Part shown: positions 1-7,964 of the stretch, one piece after another
How the letters are laid out: every line of letters starts with the position of its first letter
How positions within the stretch are numbered: the first letter of the stretch is position 1
Source: Prorocentrum cordatum
Lineage: Eukaryota; Sar; Dinophyceae; Prorocentrales; Prorocentraceae
DNA length: 20,835 nucleotides
Reading direction: 5' to 3'
NCBI GenBank assembly: GCA_963575745.1
Contig: CAUYUJ010010461.1
Span: forward strand, 7,501-28,335
Program-made: the position numbers and the translations under genes
Notes under the pieces: model-generated
Seen by the model: the letters and a program-made list of their open reading frames with translations, nothing else
Database searches by the model: none
Told to the model about the DNA's origin: nothing

Positions 1-200
1 CCTCCCCTCCTTCCACCCCCACCCCCCCTGCAACCTCCCTGCCGCAGGTGCCGCAGCCGCGTGAGGAGGCCGCCGTTACGCCGTTACTCATCCCCCTCGT
101 CCTCATCTCCTCATCAGCCCCCTCCTCCCTCCTCCTCTCCTCAGTCTCCTCCTCCTCCTCATCCTCTCATCCTCCCTCTCCCTCCTCCTTTCAGCCCTTA
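1..200. repeat. Degenerate TCC/CCT pyrimidine tract
   Basis: Nearly pure C and T on the plus strand, made of imperfect TCC and TCCT runs with a short mixed patch at about 45-90. Translations across it give serine, leucine and proline runs (plus) or arginine and glutamate runs (minus), which are repeat artefacts and not a gene. It abuts the putative minus-strand exon that ends at 204. Confidence 0.85.
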
Positions 201-203
201 GAC

Positions 204-450
204 CTTGCTGTAGGAGCGTCTCACTGCAAGCGAAATCCAAATGGCATAAATACTTGTAGTGCGAGTCAAACCATATACGAGACTTCACTACACAAGCTGC
301 CCCCAACAAGTGCTCCCACCTTTGGACAGAATATCTCGAGAGCGGCGCATCGATATGCGCCAAGAGAGCTTCGCAGCCAGCATGGCCCCTGTTGCGCTTG
401 AAGGCGAGCGAATAACCTCCGCAAGTGGACATGCGATAGATCTTCGCGCC
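204..450 (-). CDS. Putative internal exon, unknown protein
   Basis: On the minus strand this stretch reads without a stop and looks like ordinary protein, with segments such as CEALLAHIDAPLSRYSVQRW and VVKSRIWFDSHYKYL, unlike the low-complexity DNA around it. It is bounded by a plausible acceptor (pyrimidine-rich TTTCCGCTCAG, ending at 451) and a plausible donor (CAAG followed by GTCTAAG, at 203). It would enter in phase 0 and leave in phase 1. An ATG exists at 432, but nothing marks it as the start. I do not recognise the family. The open frame continues to 103 only by reading into the TCC tract, which I exclude. It could equally be a fragment of a mobile element protein. The plus-strand reading of the same DNA looks less protein-like. 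Confidence 0.4.
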
Positions 451-500
451 CTGAGCGGAAACTAAAGGCGGGTGGCGGGGTGGCGGGATAGTGAGTTGGC

Positions 501-531
501 GGGGGTGGGGGGGTGGGGGGGCGGGGGGGGG
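501..531 (+). other. G-quadruplex-capable G run
   Basis: Four or more runs of at least four guanines separated by single T or C bases lie here (GGGGGTGGGGGGGTGGGGGG and onward). This is the textbook composition for an intramolecular G-quadruplex on the plus strand. It sits in the otherwise empty 466-588 gap. Whether it has a role is unknown. Confidence 0.6.
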
Positions 532-588
532 CTCAACATTGATAGGGGGGAACTCTGAGTAGGGATCGACACAACCGACACAACTACG

Positions 589-800
589 CTATGGAACCCG
601 CGTGCGTGCCTTCGATCTGTGCTTGCCTAACCTAATGACCGAGCCGTGCTTCAGCTCCCACACATGTAACTTGAGCTCTTTGACCTCGGCGCGAAGCTCG
701 AAACACTTCTTCTTCCACTCAGTCAGCTGTTTGCGAGTCTGCCGCAACGATCGCCGGACGTCACTCAACTGAGCTTTCCTTGATACCTCATGGCGAAAAC
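589..800 (-). CDS. Coiled-coil protein segment, unknown
   Basis: The minus strand encodes about 70 charged residues with regular hydrophobic spacing, for example LRQTRKQLTEWKKKCFELRA followed by EVKELKLHVWELKHG, which reads as an amphipathic coiled coil. The frame ends at a TAG at 589-591. Upstream in the same frame lies a run of about a dozen arginines encoded by the complementary strand of the TCC array at 815-861, so the array is either inside the gene or separated from this exon by an intron (AG sites occur on the minus strand around 760-790). A donor-like ATTAG/GTTAGG at 632 could end the exon earlier, making the TAG irrelevant. I do not recognise the family. Confidence 0.45.
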
Positions 801-814
801 AAGCCCGCATTCTT

Positions 815-861
815 CCTCTCCCCCTCCTCCTCCTCCTCCTCCTCCTCCTCCTCCTCCTCCT
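815..861 (+). repeat. (TCC)n microsatellite
   Basis: An almost perfect TCC/CCT array of about 15 units, ending at a CTCCTGCTCCTCATCATCC transition. It lies in frame with the minus-strand coiled-coil segment and produces its arginine run. Confidence 0.95.
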
Positions 862-875
862 GCTCCTCATCATCC

Positions 876-1208
876 TCATCCTGGGGATGTGGCTAGATGT
901 AAATATCCAGCGGCACCATTCTTCCGAAATGTCGTCGAGCTGCCTGGGACGCCTGGGCCCTCCCGAGGCCGCGAGCTCTGCGGCCACGGCCAACACCTTT
1001 CCGCCTTTCTCTGGACCCACTGGACCCTTGCCACGGCCAGCGCCTTTGCCTTTCCAGGGAGCGGGGACGGGGGCAGGGCGGGCAAGGCGTCGTCCAAGGC
1101 ACGCCGCCGTCGCGCCATGAGCGCGAAGACGTTGCCCCACACTTCTGTCCACGACTTCCCAGGGGACACCGTGAATGTTGAAAACGTCCTCAGGAATCCA
1201 GCAAACAC
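876..1208 (-). other. GC-rich segment, possibly coding on minus strand
   Basis: Two minus-strand frames stay open here. One (876-1208) contains GKSWTEVWGNVFALMARRRR; the other, continuous with the coiled-coil frame, contains GGPRRPRQLDDISEEWCRW. Both have protein-like pieces, and no splice signal decides between them. It may be an exon upstream of the coiled-coil segment, with a frameshift or an intron between. No family recognised. Confidence 0.25.
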
Positions 1209-1330
1209 CCTAAAACCTTAAAGCCCTAAAGTGAACGCCCGAACAAAATCAACTTGCCTTAGGATCAGTGGAGCAGCGGAGGGAGTGGAGGGGTAGGAGG
1301 GAGGGTAGGAGGGGCGGGCTTCCCCACCAC

Positions 1331-1575
1331 GCGCATCCTCAACAACTGCACGGAGGTGGGACGTGTCGTACGGCGCCCCCAATACACTGAGTGGAAGACT
1401 TGACACTTTCGTTATGACCTGGGCTCTGAGAGCAGTCTCCTCCGCACGGTCACGAGCATCAATCCCGCCGATGTCCACGCAGCAATCCACGACGTGGCGC
1501 AAGGACTGGAAAGAACAAGTCGGGAACTCGCCCTCGGCGCGGGAGAAGGCGTAACCGTACATCGCAACTGCGATC
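1331..1575 (-). CDS. Putative internal exon, unknown protein
   Basis: On the minus strand a canonical acceptor (CTTCTCTCCCGCAG, ending at 1576) opens a frame with normal-looking protein content, including MYGYAFSRAEGEFPTCSF, VDCCVDIGGIDARDRAEE and TALRAQVITKVSSLPLSVLG. It closes near GCGC/GTGGTG, a possible donor at 1330. The exon would enter in phase 2 and leave in phase 1. Flanking DNA is low complexity: TCC tract on one side, G-rich GGAGGG repeats at about 1270-1320 on the other. It could belong to the same gene as the coiled-coil segment downstream on the minus strand, but I cannot show a phase-compatible join. No family recognised. Confidence 0.4.
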
Positions 1576-1586
1576 CTGCGGGAGAG

Positions 1587-1680
1587 AAGCCTCATCCTCC
1601 TCCTCCTCTCCTCCTCTCCTCCTCTCCTCCTCCTCCTCTCCTCCTCCGCTCCTCCGCTCCTCCTCCTCTCACCGTCCTCC
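1587..1680 (+). repeat. Imperfect TCC/TCCTC tract
   Basis: Pyrimidine-rich CATCCTCCTCCTCCTCTCC-type repeats on the plus strand, directly upstream (on the minus strand) of the acceptor of the 1331-1575 exon, where it could act as an over-long polypyrimidine-poor or purine spacer depending on orientation. Confidence 0.85.
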
Positions 1681-1857
1681 CGTCGTCCTTCCCTCCTGCC
1701 CTTCGCACCGCCTCCGGCGATCCTCGGGGCGTCCGCGCCCTCCTCGGCGGCCGCCGCCGCCGCCGCCGCCATCGCGGCGCGGGGGCGCCGCAGCGCCCGA
1801 GCGCGCAGCAGCGGCGCGAGGCCGCGCGCTCGAGAAAATCAGTCCGCGCGGCCGCAC
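1681..1857. other. GC-rich spacer, no gene seen
   Basis: Very GC-rich, including a GCCGCC run at about 1748-1771 and several GCGC-type hexamers. Reading frames crossing it yield alanine and arginine runs only. I see no supported gene or RNA. Confidence 0.6.
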
Positions 1858-2165
1858 GGCACGAGTCACGGCAGTCGCGGCGGCGCAGCGACGACAGCTG
1901 CGAGGGCCACGACGGCCACGACGACGACGAACGACTTCAACTACTGCGACGGCAACAGCTGGGGCCAACGACGACGACAGCGAGACAACGACGACAGACG
2001 ACGAGAAGACGAGAAGACGACACGACGACGAGCAACTGACGACAGCAATGGCGACGGCGACGAGGCGACGACGACAGACGACGACGACGACGGCGACCAG
2101 CGAAGGAAGGCCACGACGACGACGGACGATGACGACGACGACGCCGACCACGAGCCCCAGACGAC
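1858..2165. repeat. Degenerate (CGA)n / ACG-rich minisatellite
   Basis: About 300 bp dominated by ACG and CGA triplets (for example ACGACGACGACG at about 1917-1930 and again near 2066-2095 and 2128-2145). Minus-strand translations give valine, serine and arginine runs. Composition, not coding selection, explains the open frames here. Confidence 0.85.
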
Positions 2166-2244
2166 CCTCCCGGACGCGAACCGACCGAAACGTCTGAGAA
2201 AGACATGTTGCAAGTAATATGGCGCTCCCCAAAAATCCAGCACA

Positions 2245-2930
2245 CCTCGCAAAACAACCGCACGAAACGCGCGCACGCCTGACGATACATCTACAAAAAC
2301 GGCACGGCGAACGCTTCAAATCTAACAACGCACGCACGAATCAACGAGCGCCCGCTCAAGACATCAAGACCCACGACGCCAATATGTTATCATGTTACCA
2401 TGTCAACCCAAATATCGTTGGTGTGTGAACTGTCTTGAACAATTGCAATCGAATTGTTTTTTCATGCATATCATGTGTTTCACAAGCATACCTCACAAAA
2501 CAAAAACACGAAACGCGCGCACGCCTGACGATACATCTACAAAAACGGCGCGGCGAGCGCTTTAGATTTAACAGCGCACGCACGAATCAACGCGCGCCCG
2601 ATCAAAACATCGAAACCCATTAGCGTTCACGTCGCCAACATGTTGAACCATTGCAATCGAATTGTTTCTCAAACGTACCACGTGTTTCAAGAAATTCGTT
2701 GGCATTTGAACTATGTTGGGTTGTCGCGCTCGATTTTTTGGCTAAAACATAACCTTTTATTTCAAGAAAGCCGTTATTATGTTGAGCTATTGCCAACTGC
2801 TGTTGGCCAAAACATAACATGTGTTTCAAGAATCGCGTTGGAAAAACTATCCGATCGCCAACATAAGCGCCCGAAATCCTCGTGGTTATGAAACACAAAT
2901 CCAAGAGATTCTTCACGATCCAGTTCTGTT
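2245..2930. repeat. AT-richer tandem repeat, unit about 245 bp
   Basis: A segment of about 125 bp starting ACCTCGCAAAACAA (2246-2371) recurs at 2491-2619 as ACCTCACAAAACAA, sharing a core with GAAACGCGCGCACGCCTGAC and ATACATCTACAAAAACGGC. Each copy is followed by a divergent tail containing TTGCAATCGAATTGTTT and a GTGTTTC(A)A motif (2445-2490; 2652-2690). More decayed pieces with AACATAAC and TGTGTTTCAAGAA continue to about 2930. Two good copies plus at least two partial copies. Base composition is clearly lower in GC than its neighbours. No coding content recognised. Confidence 0.85.
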
Positions 2931-3029
2931 AACATAAACCGATGAAATTCTGATGGTTCCCAAAGAGCGTTGGGTAGCCAAAAAGTGGTCTGCTCCTGCC
3001 TGGGGTTAATTACATCCCCAAGCGTCAGT

Positions 3030-3800
3030 GAACGAACGCCTCGATCAGATCACCAGGCCATTGCAGCACGAGGCGCGGGTGGAACGCATCCCAATCAACG
3101 CCCGCGTCGACGGCGGGAATGCCTTGGCCGCGCCGACCGCGTCTTCAGCTGCGACCAGCGGGAGAGGTTCTCCTCCTACCCCGCGCCCCAAGTCCGAGTG
3201 TGGGCCCCATCCTCCCTGGCTGGCTTGCACCAGGTGGGGGCCCAGTCCGTTACTAGAAGTTGGTCCAACGAATCCTGGCCAACTAATGGGATGGGGAACT
3301 CCGCTTCCGAGTCCTTGAGCATCCCCTGAGGCGGCCCCTGGGGCCCCTTGGGGACCAAAAAAAACGACGAGCGACTTGCCCCCCCCCCCGACTCCACGGG
3401 GCGCCGGGCCCAGGACCTCCATTTCTCACGGGCCTCAGAAGCCTCTTGCGCAACACGGGCGCCCACTTCGCCTTGGGTCTGGCAGACGACGTCTGCTCTC
3501 GAGTCTGCGCAATCCAGACGCTCCGATAGTTTAGCCGCCGTGCGGCCTCGCAGGGATTCTGTGACAGCTGTTGGAAAAGCTCGTCCCAGGCCGCAGCTCG
3601 AGCTACGATTTTGGGTCGGGGAGCCTTATCCCTCGCGCACATCATAGCTAGGCGTCGCACAGAGAGCCACCCTTCGCGGTTGGGTTGGATCTGGCATGGA
3701 GGTCTCGTCCCCAGACAGCCTGGAGCGGCAACAGTCGAAGCATGCGCCCTCCTGAGCGCCCGCGCCACTTGCTGTCACCGCGGAACGGGAGATCGTTACG
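3030..3800 (-). pseudogene. LINE pre-RT linker and start of reverse transcriptase
   Basis: Minus-strand pieces in three frames: a basic segment with REKWRSWARRPVESGGGASR (about 3430-3370), which resembles the linker before the RT in dinoflagellate LINEs, then PLPLVAAEDAVGAAKAFPPS followed by TRALIGMRSTRAS (about 3150-3060), which matches the finger region where AFP..TG.G.DG.HPR is usual. A stop follows at 3044. No palm motif (YxDD) is present further down. The pieces need at least two frameshifts to be read together. Confidence 0.6.
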
Positions 3801-3859
3801 CGCACGCAACCTCCCCAGCTGCGTGAAACCAGGTCGACGCTGTCTGCTCGACTGACATG

Positions 3860-4540
3860 TCGGCAAAAGGGGGGCATCGCCACTCTCCTGCGCGCGGCGG
3901 AATGCCAGCATCGAGGTTGAGGAGGGGAAGCTGGAGGGGACTCGGCCAGCGAGGCCTTGAAGTGACAGAAGTGGAGGGCCGAGAAGGGTGCCCCACAAAG
4001 TTTTCACCCGATGCGCGTAGAAGTCGAGGCAGGCGCTGGCCGCGAAGAAATCGGAGGCGCGGCCGTTGCACGTCGCGCCCTCTGGCTGGAGGGTGGTGGC
4101 GTCTAGGTGGCCCGTCCAGCCCTGGTCGCGCAGTGCCGTCGCGTCGATGTTCCAGTCGCCTGCGATGGTGAGCGGGATTGCCGCACTGGCGGCGTGCCCG
4201 CTGACCTGCTTTAAAACGTGACGTTGCCCCCTGCGAGCCCTATCTCGGCGCGGCCTTGCACCGAGACCAGGAGCACCTGCATCGCGCCCACCAGCTGCAC
4301 ACGCTGGGCAGCCATCCTGTGCGAGGTGGGGTGGTGCTGGCAGTCGGCAGCCGCGCCATCTCGCTTCTTCGTGGCAGCGGCTCCTGCAGAGGAGGCATTG
4401 GCCGCGTCTCCCGTTGGCGCAGCTGCCGCTATGCTCATGAAATAGCCCGCCATGTAGGCGAACATCTTGGGGCCGCTGAGCACCGACTGGACCTGGCGAT
4501 GCTCGTGACAAAACCAAAAAAAAACACATTCCATCATATT
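3860..4540 (-). pseudogene. LINE endonuclease (EEP fold) remnant
   Basis: The C-terminal half is clear: IPLTIAGDWNIDATALRDQG then GATCNGRASDFFAAS. This contains the GDWN motif typical of endonuclease/exonuclease/phosphatase domains, and a TCNGRASDFF segment I associate with the LINE version. An N-terminal part with LVGAMQVLLVSV lies in a different frame (4211-4537), so a frameshift falls near 4200-4215. After the domain, near 3990-4040, the frame shifts again. In the family this domain nicks target DNA to prime reverse transcription. Here it cannot be made as one chain. Confidence 0.75.
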
Positions 4541-4704
4541 CCACCTGCTGATGAGATTTGGCCCATTTCAACACTTGGCTGTCGTCGGCCAGGAATTCGA
4601 ATTCTAGGTGGCCAGAGCGCATACCCTTGGCGACGCCGACGTGGGCGCCGGCTGCGGGCGAGGAACATGCACAGGAGCGGATCCGCGCATTAAGAGTGGG
4701 GTAG

Positions 4705-5010
4705 CTGATCCCCCGAGGCGCGAGGAGCATTTCGGGGGAAGCTCTGACTAGGATCTTGATCCGAGCAAAAGGTGCGGCGACGCTGAGCCCCCGAGGCGCG
4801 AGCAGAATCTCGGGGGGAGCTCCGATTGGAATCCTGATCCGAACAAAAAAGTGCGGCGACGCTGATCCCCCGAGGCTCGAGGAGCACCTCGGGGGAGGCT
4901 CTGTCTGGAACCGTGATCCGAGCAAAAAGTGCGGCGACGCTCACCCCCAGAGGCTCGAGGGGCACCTCGGGGGAGGCCATGGCTGGAACCCGCGCGAAGT
5001 CGACGCCGAA
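4705..5010. repeat. Four tandem 78/79-bp hairpin-bearing repeats
   Basis: Units start at 4705, 4783, 4862 and 4940 (periods 78, 79, 78). Each carries an inverted repeat of the form CCCCCGAGG ... CCTCGGGGG around a short GCTCGAGGAGCA-like loop, followed by GATCCGA(A/G)CAAAAA and GTGCGGCGACGCT. On the minus strand a 78-bp unit equals 26 codons, so the array stays mostly in frame with ORF1 and encodes a repeated peptide around RASGDQRRRTF. It sits between the ORF1-like and endonuclease parts of the LINE remnant. Confidence 0.9.
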
Positions 5011-5866
5011 AAGGGAGGTCCTGCAGACGGCGAGCCAGGGCAGGGCCGCCCTGACCACGAGCTGCTCCGAACAGGTGGCGACGCGTGGCCCTGCCCTGGC
5101 GGCTCTGACCAACAGAAAGAGACTCCGCGCAGACGTCGACGGCGAGGCCGCGCGCCGTGCCGCCACATGGACTCCCGCCTGGTCGCCGCGGCGATCTTGG
5201 CCGCGCCCAGCACCGCCTGCATGCCCGCATGGTCGCGGGGACAGTCAGCTGGAGCAGGCGCGCGCCCACCGCCGCCGACCCAGCCGCGGAGCCTGCTGAG
5301 AGGGGCCGCCGACGAGGCCGCCGCTGGCGGCGCGGCGCGCCCGGGGCCGCAGCAGGCTGCGGAGCCGGGCTGCCCGCCGCACCCGAGACCTGCATTGGCT
5401 CCGTGTCCTGGCGCTGGCGCATGGAAGTCAGGCGCCGATGCATCTCCGCGGCCTCAGCGCGCAGCCTCTGGCGGTTCTCCGCCGTCGGGCCGCTCGCCGC
5501 CCGGACGGCCGCGCGGGCCTCCTTCGCCGCGCTCTGCTCGAGCCCCGCCCAGCGCTTGCGGTCGGACTCCTCGACGTCCAAGCCGCCCAGGCCGAGGCCG
5601 TCGCCATCGATGATCTCAGCCGCAGTGCCCAGCTCGCTTTCGGCCAGCATGTCGGAGAGATTGATGCGCGACGCCTGCTTGGTGCTGCTTGAGCCCTCTG
5701 ATGGCGGCGACGAGCCCTTGGCCTTGCGCAACTCGAGCTGCAGCTCCTGCTGCCGCGCCACCTTCGCGTCATAGGCTGCACACGGCGCCGCAGATGCGGC
5801 CCCCTTGCATTCGTGGCACCACGTCTCAGCCTCGGCCCCGCGCTGCACCATGGCCCCCAGCTGGGC
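5011..5866 (-). pseudogene. LINE ORF1 central region with coiled-coil
   Basis: This is the same frame as the upstream segment after one TAG (5867-5869), consistent with a single CAG-to-TAG change. It contains a second C-x2-C motif (WCHECKGAASAAPC), a glutamine- and lysine-rich helix (RQQELQLELRKAKG), and an acidic stretch (SDMLAESELGTAAEIIDGDG) followed by a helix with RQRLRAEAAEMHRRLTSMRQ. It looks like a genuine nucleic-acid-binding, helix-rich ORF1 protein rather than chance. Downstream it dissolves into arginine/alanine-rich sequence and then the 78-bp hairpin repeats. An enzymatic role is not suggested. Confidence 0.6.
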
Positions 5867-5868
5867 CT

Positions 5869-6330
5869 AGGTGCGGCGGCATGCCACCCCTTTGGCCGAA
5901 ATGGTGGCCTCGAGCAGCTGACGCTGCGGGGGTGCCGAGGTAGCCTTGGCCTCCAACGCCTCGAGCGCCCCCGCTCCCTGGCCCCCATTGGCCGACATCC
6001 GCAGCTGGCCGAGTAGGTCCTGGGCCGACACTCCCTCATTCCGCACTTGCGCGGCCCGCTGGGGAGGCGCCGAGGAGCGCGCCGGCACCGTGGCTCCCGC
6101 TGGCGCGCCCCGCGCCCAGCTGCCAGGCGGGCCGGGCGGCGGCGGCGGGCCTCCATGCTGGGCGTTCGCCCCACCGCCTGGAGGCCACACGCTTGCGGGC
6201 CCTCGCCAAGGCATCCCGTTCGGCCCTATGGGGTCGCACTGCAGCGGGAGCAGAACGCACGCCCGCGGAACTTCCACCTGTGCGTGCAAGAGCTGCACGA
6301 AGCGAAGTGCACCTCAGTCTCGCCCATCCG
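5869..6330 (-). pseudogene. LINE ORF1 N-terminus: zinc finger, then proline-rich region
   Basis: A zinc-finger motif lies on the minus strand at 6297-6241: CSSC, twelve residues including WKFRGR, then CSRC, following MGETEVHFAS from an ATG near 6327. The spacing C-x2-C-x11/12-C-x2-C resembles the RanBP2-like finger that opens ORF1 of dinoflagellate LINEs. The frame stops at a TAG just beyond the finger. The next frame (to 5867) continues with GPNGMPWRGPASVWPPGGG, a run of prolines, and then LEALEAKATSAPPQRQLLEA. One frameshift therefore separates finger and linker. The frame ends at a TAG at 5867-5869, beyond which the same frame reopens. Confidence 0.65.
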
Positions 6331-6340
6331 CTCCCAGGAG

Positions 6341-6640
6341 CGAGGTAATTAGGTGCCCAGACCCCCGACGCCATGATTGTTTCAGTACGTCGACCCCCAG
6401 AGGTTTCGACCTGTTCCCCGGGACCGGTTTCTCCTCAGTCGCTTTCTGACGGTCCCGAGGCCCGGTGATGTCCCCTAGAGGCTGAAAATGGCGAACACCT
6501 CCCGTCATGATTTGTTCATTACTCGAGGGGGCCTCGGTGCGCAGGCAGTGGGGGCCGAACCCCAGCGCAGCAGGTGTGCCTGGCTGGCGTCGCCAGGAAA
6601 AAAGCCGTCGGGGGCCGTCCCTCCCCCCACGCCAAGGGCC
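6341..6640. other. Spacer, no gene seen
   Basis: Mixed-composition DNA upstream (on the minus strand) of the LINE zinc finger. It could be the element's 5' untranslated region. No promoter motif or coding segment can be supported. Short open frames on both strands lack recognisable content. Confidence 0.4.
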
Positions 6641-6830
6641 AGGAGGAGAAGGAGGCAGGAGAAAGGAAGGGGAAGTGGAAGAGGAGGAGGAGGAGGAGGA
6701 GGAGTCAGAGGACGAGGGGATGGGGGGATGAGCGGGAGGAGGAAAGGAAAACGGACGGAGGGAGGATGACGGAGAATAAGAGGGGGGATGAGGAGGAGGA
6801 GAAAGGATGACAGCAGGATGGAAGCGCAGA
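6641..6830 (+). repeat. GGA/GGAAG purine tract
   Basis: The plus strand is almost pure purine (AGGAGGAGAAGGAGG-type units with GAGGATGACGG interruptions). It is one of three purine-on-plus tracts in the window, opposite in orientation to the TCC tracts. Confidence 0.85.
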
Positions 6831-7560
6831 AGTATAATGATAATGTGGGGGAAGAGTGGGGTCGTTCCTGCTTATGGTCGTCCTCCTTCCTCCCTCGGGA
6901 ACTGGTGGCCCGACACATCGAGTCGTCGAAGGTCTGGGAACAAATCATAGACGCTTCGCGTATCCCCACCAGCCTCGTGCCGCTACTGTGCGGTCTGTCG
7001 CTCCGCGCCTTTTCGTGCGTGTGGTTCGGCTGGAGCTTGGCGCCGTGAGGGCGACTGCTCCTATTTGGCCGCCGCCGGTACCACGCTTGTGTCCCCATCC
7101 GCTGGGCTGCCTGCGTCGGTCCCCAGTGAGGGTAATGTTGTCCCTGGCATGTGCACTCGCCTCAGCGGCCTATGTGCCTCTGCGGCCAATTATTTTGTTT
7201 TGTGCCCCAGACGTCAATCCCGCTTCCTGGAGCTGTCCTTGGAGCCGCCGAACAAAAAAAAAATGATCCCCACCAGCCCATCCAGACGCGATCGCCAGGT
7301 GAGTTCCCTTGATGAGGGCAGCGTAGGAGCATGCTGTGCGACAGCCGCCTTGGATGCATTTCGGGGGGGCGGGGAGGGCGGGAACATGAGCTGTGTGAGT
7401 CGTCAAAAAGTAAATTGAACAGGTCGACCTGGCGCTGTGTTAGTTCCATCTTCCACAGTGACCTGCCACGGTTACGTCATCGGGGAGGGGCTCCTGCAAC
7501 ACCATGTTGCCAACGTTTTTTTCCGAACTGGTTTAGAAGAACATCAGATCATGTTGTCCC
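6831..7560. other. Unassigned unique sequence
   Basis: About 730 bp of ordinary composition between two GGA tracts. On the plus strand a 6850-7046 frame reads moderately protein-like (ending SLRAFSCVWFGWSLAP), and overlapping frames exist on both strands. No domain, splice-site pair or family can be supported. It may be decayed coding DNA or plain intergenic sequence. Confidence 0.4.
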
Positions 7561-7564
7561 GAAT

Positions 7565-7790
7565 GAGAGAGGAGGAAGAGGAAGAGGAGGAGGAGGAGGA
7601 GGAGGAGGAACAGCGTGAGAGGAGGAGAGGGAGGAGGAGGAGGAGGAGGAGGAGGAGGAGAGAGAGAGGGAGGGGGAGGTTGGAGGGGTAGGGGGGAGGA
7701 GGAGGAGGAGGAGGGGGAGGAGGAGGAGGAGGAGGAGGAGGGAGGAGGAGGAGGAGGAGGAGGAGAAGAGAAAGGAGGGGGAGGATGATG
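7565..7790 (+). repeat. (GGA)n polypurine array
   Basis: A 226-bp run of GGA/GAG units on the plus strand with few interruptions (AGCGTGAGAGG near 7611, GGTTGGAGGGG near 7679). Long frames overlapping it on the minus strand are proline, leucine and serine runs and are not genes. Confidence 0.95.
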
Positions 7791-7875
7791 CATGCGGCGC
7801 TGGATGTGTGACTCGTAGCCAATGTTGTTGCGAGTGGGTTTGGAAAAATATAAGATCAGAGTGCCCCCGATGAAA

Positions 7876-7958
7876 GAGGAGGAGGAGGAGGAGGAAGAGA
7901 AGGAGGAGGAGGAGGAGGAGGAGAAGAAGGAGGAGGAGGAGGAGGAGAAGAAGGAGAG
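7876..7958 (+). repeat. (GGA)n array
   Basis: A second GGA array, with GAAGAA interruptions. It begins after CCGATGAAAGAGGAGG, which resembles the CCGAATGAGAGAGGAGG that opens the preceding array at 7559. This suggests the two arrays arose by duplication of a seed of about 320 bp (CAGATCATGTTGTCCC versus AGATCAGAGTGCCCC). Confidence 0.85.
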
Positions 7959-7964
7959 GTCTTG

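Larger units (their letters stand above)
3015..6340 (-). mobile_element. LINE-type non-LTR retroelement remnant (5' half)
   Basis: Reading the minus strand from 6340 down to 3015 I find, in the order expected of a non-LTR element, a C-x2-C zinc finger, an ORF1-like hydrophilic protein, an endonuclease/exonuclease/phosphatase-type domain with GDWN, a pre-RT linker and the first residues of a reverse transcriptase. All parts are in different frames or split by stops, so the element is dead. The RT palm (YxDD), RNase H and 3' tail are absent; the sequence gives way to the AT-rich tandem array near 3000. The family match comes from my memory of dinoflagellate LINE proteins and was not searched. 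Loss of the 3' half is unusual, because LINE insertions normally lose the 5' end. Confidence 0.8.

Noticed and set aside
4748-5851. Treating the whole minus-strand frame as one intact gene
   Set aside because: Its neighbours in LINE order are in other frames, its upstream continuation is cut by a TAG, and its 3' third is the 78-bp repeat, so it is part of a dead element.
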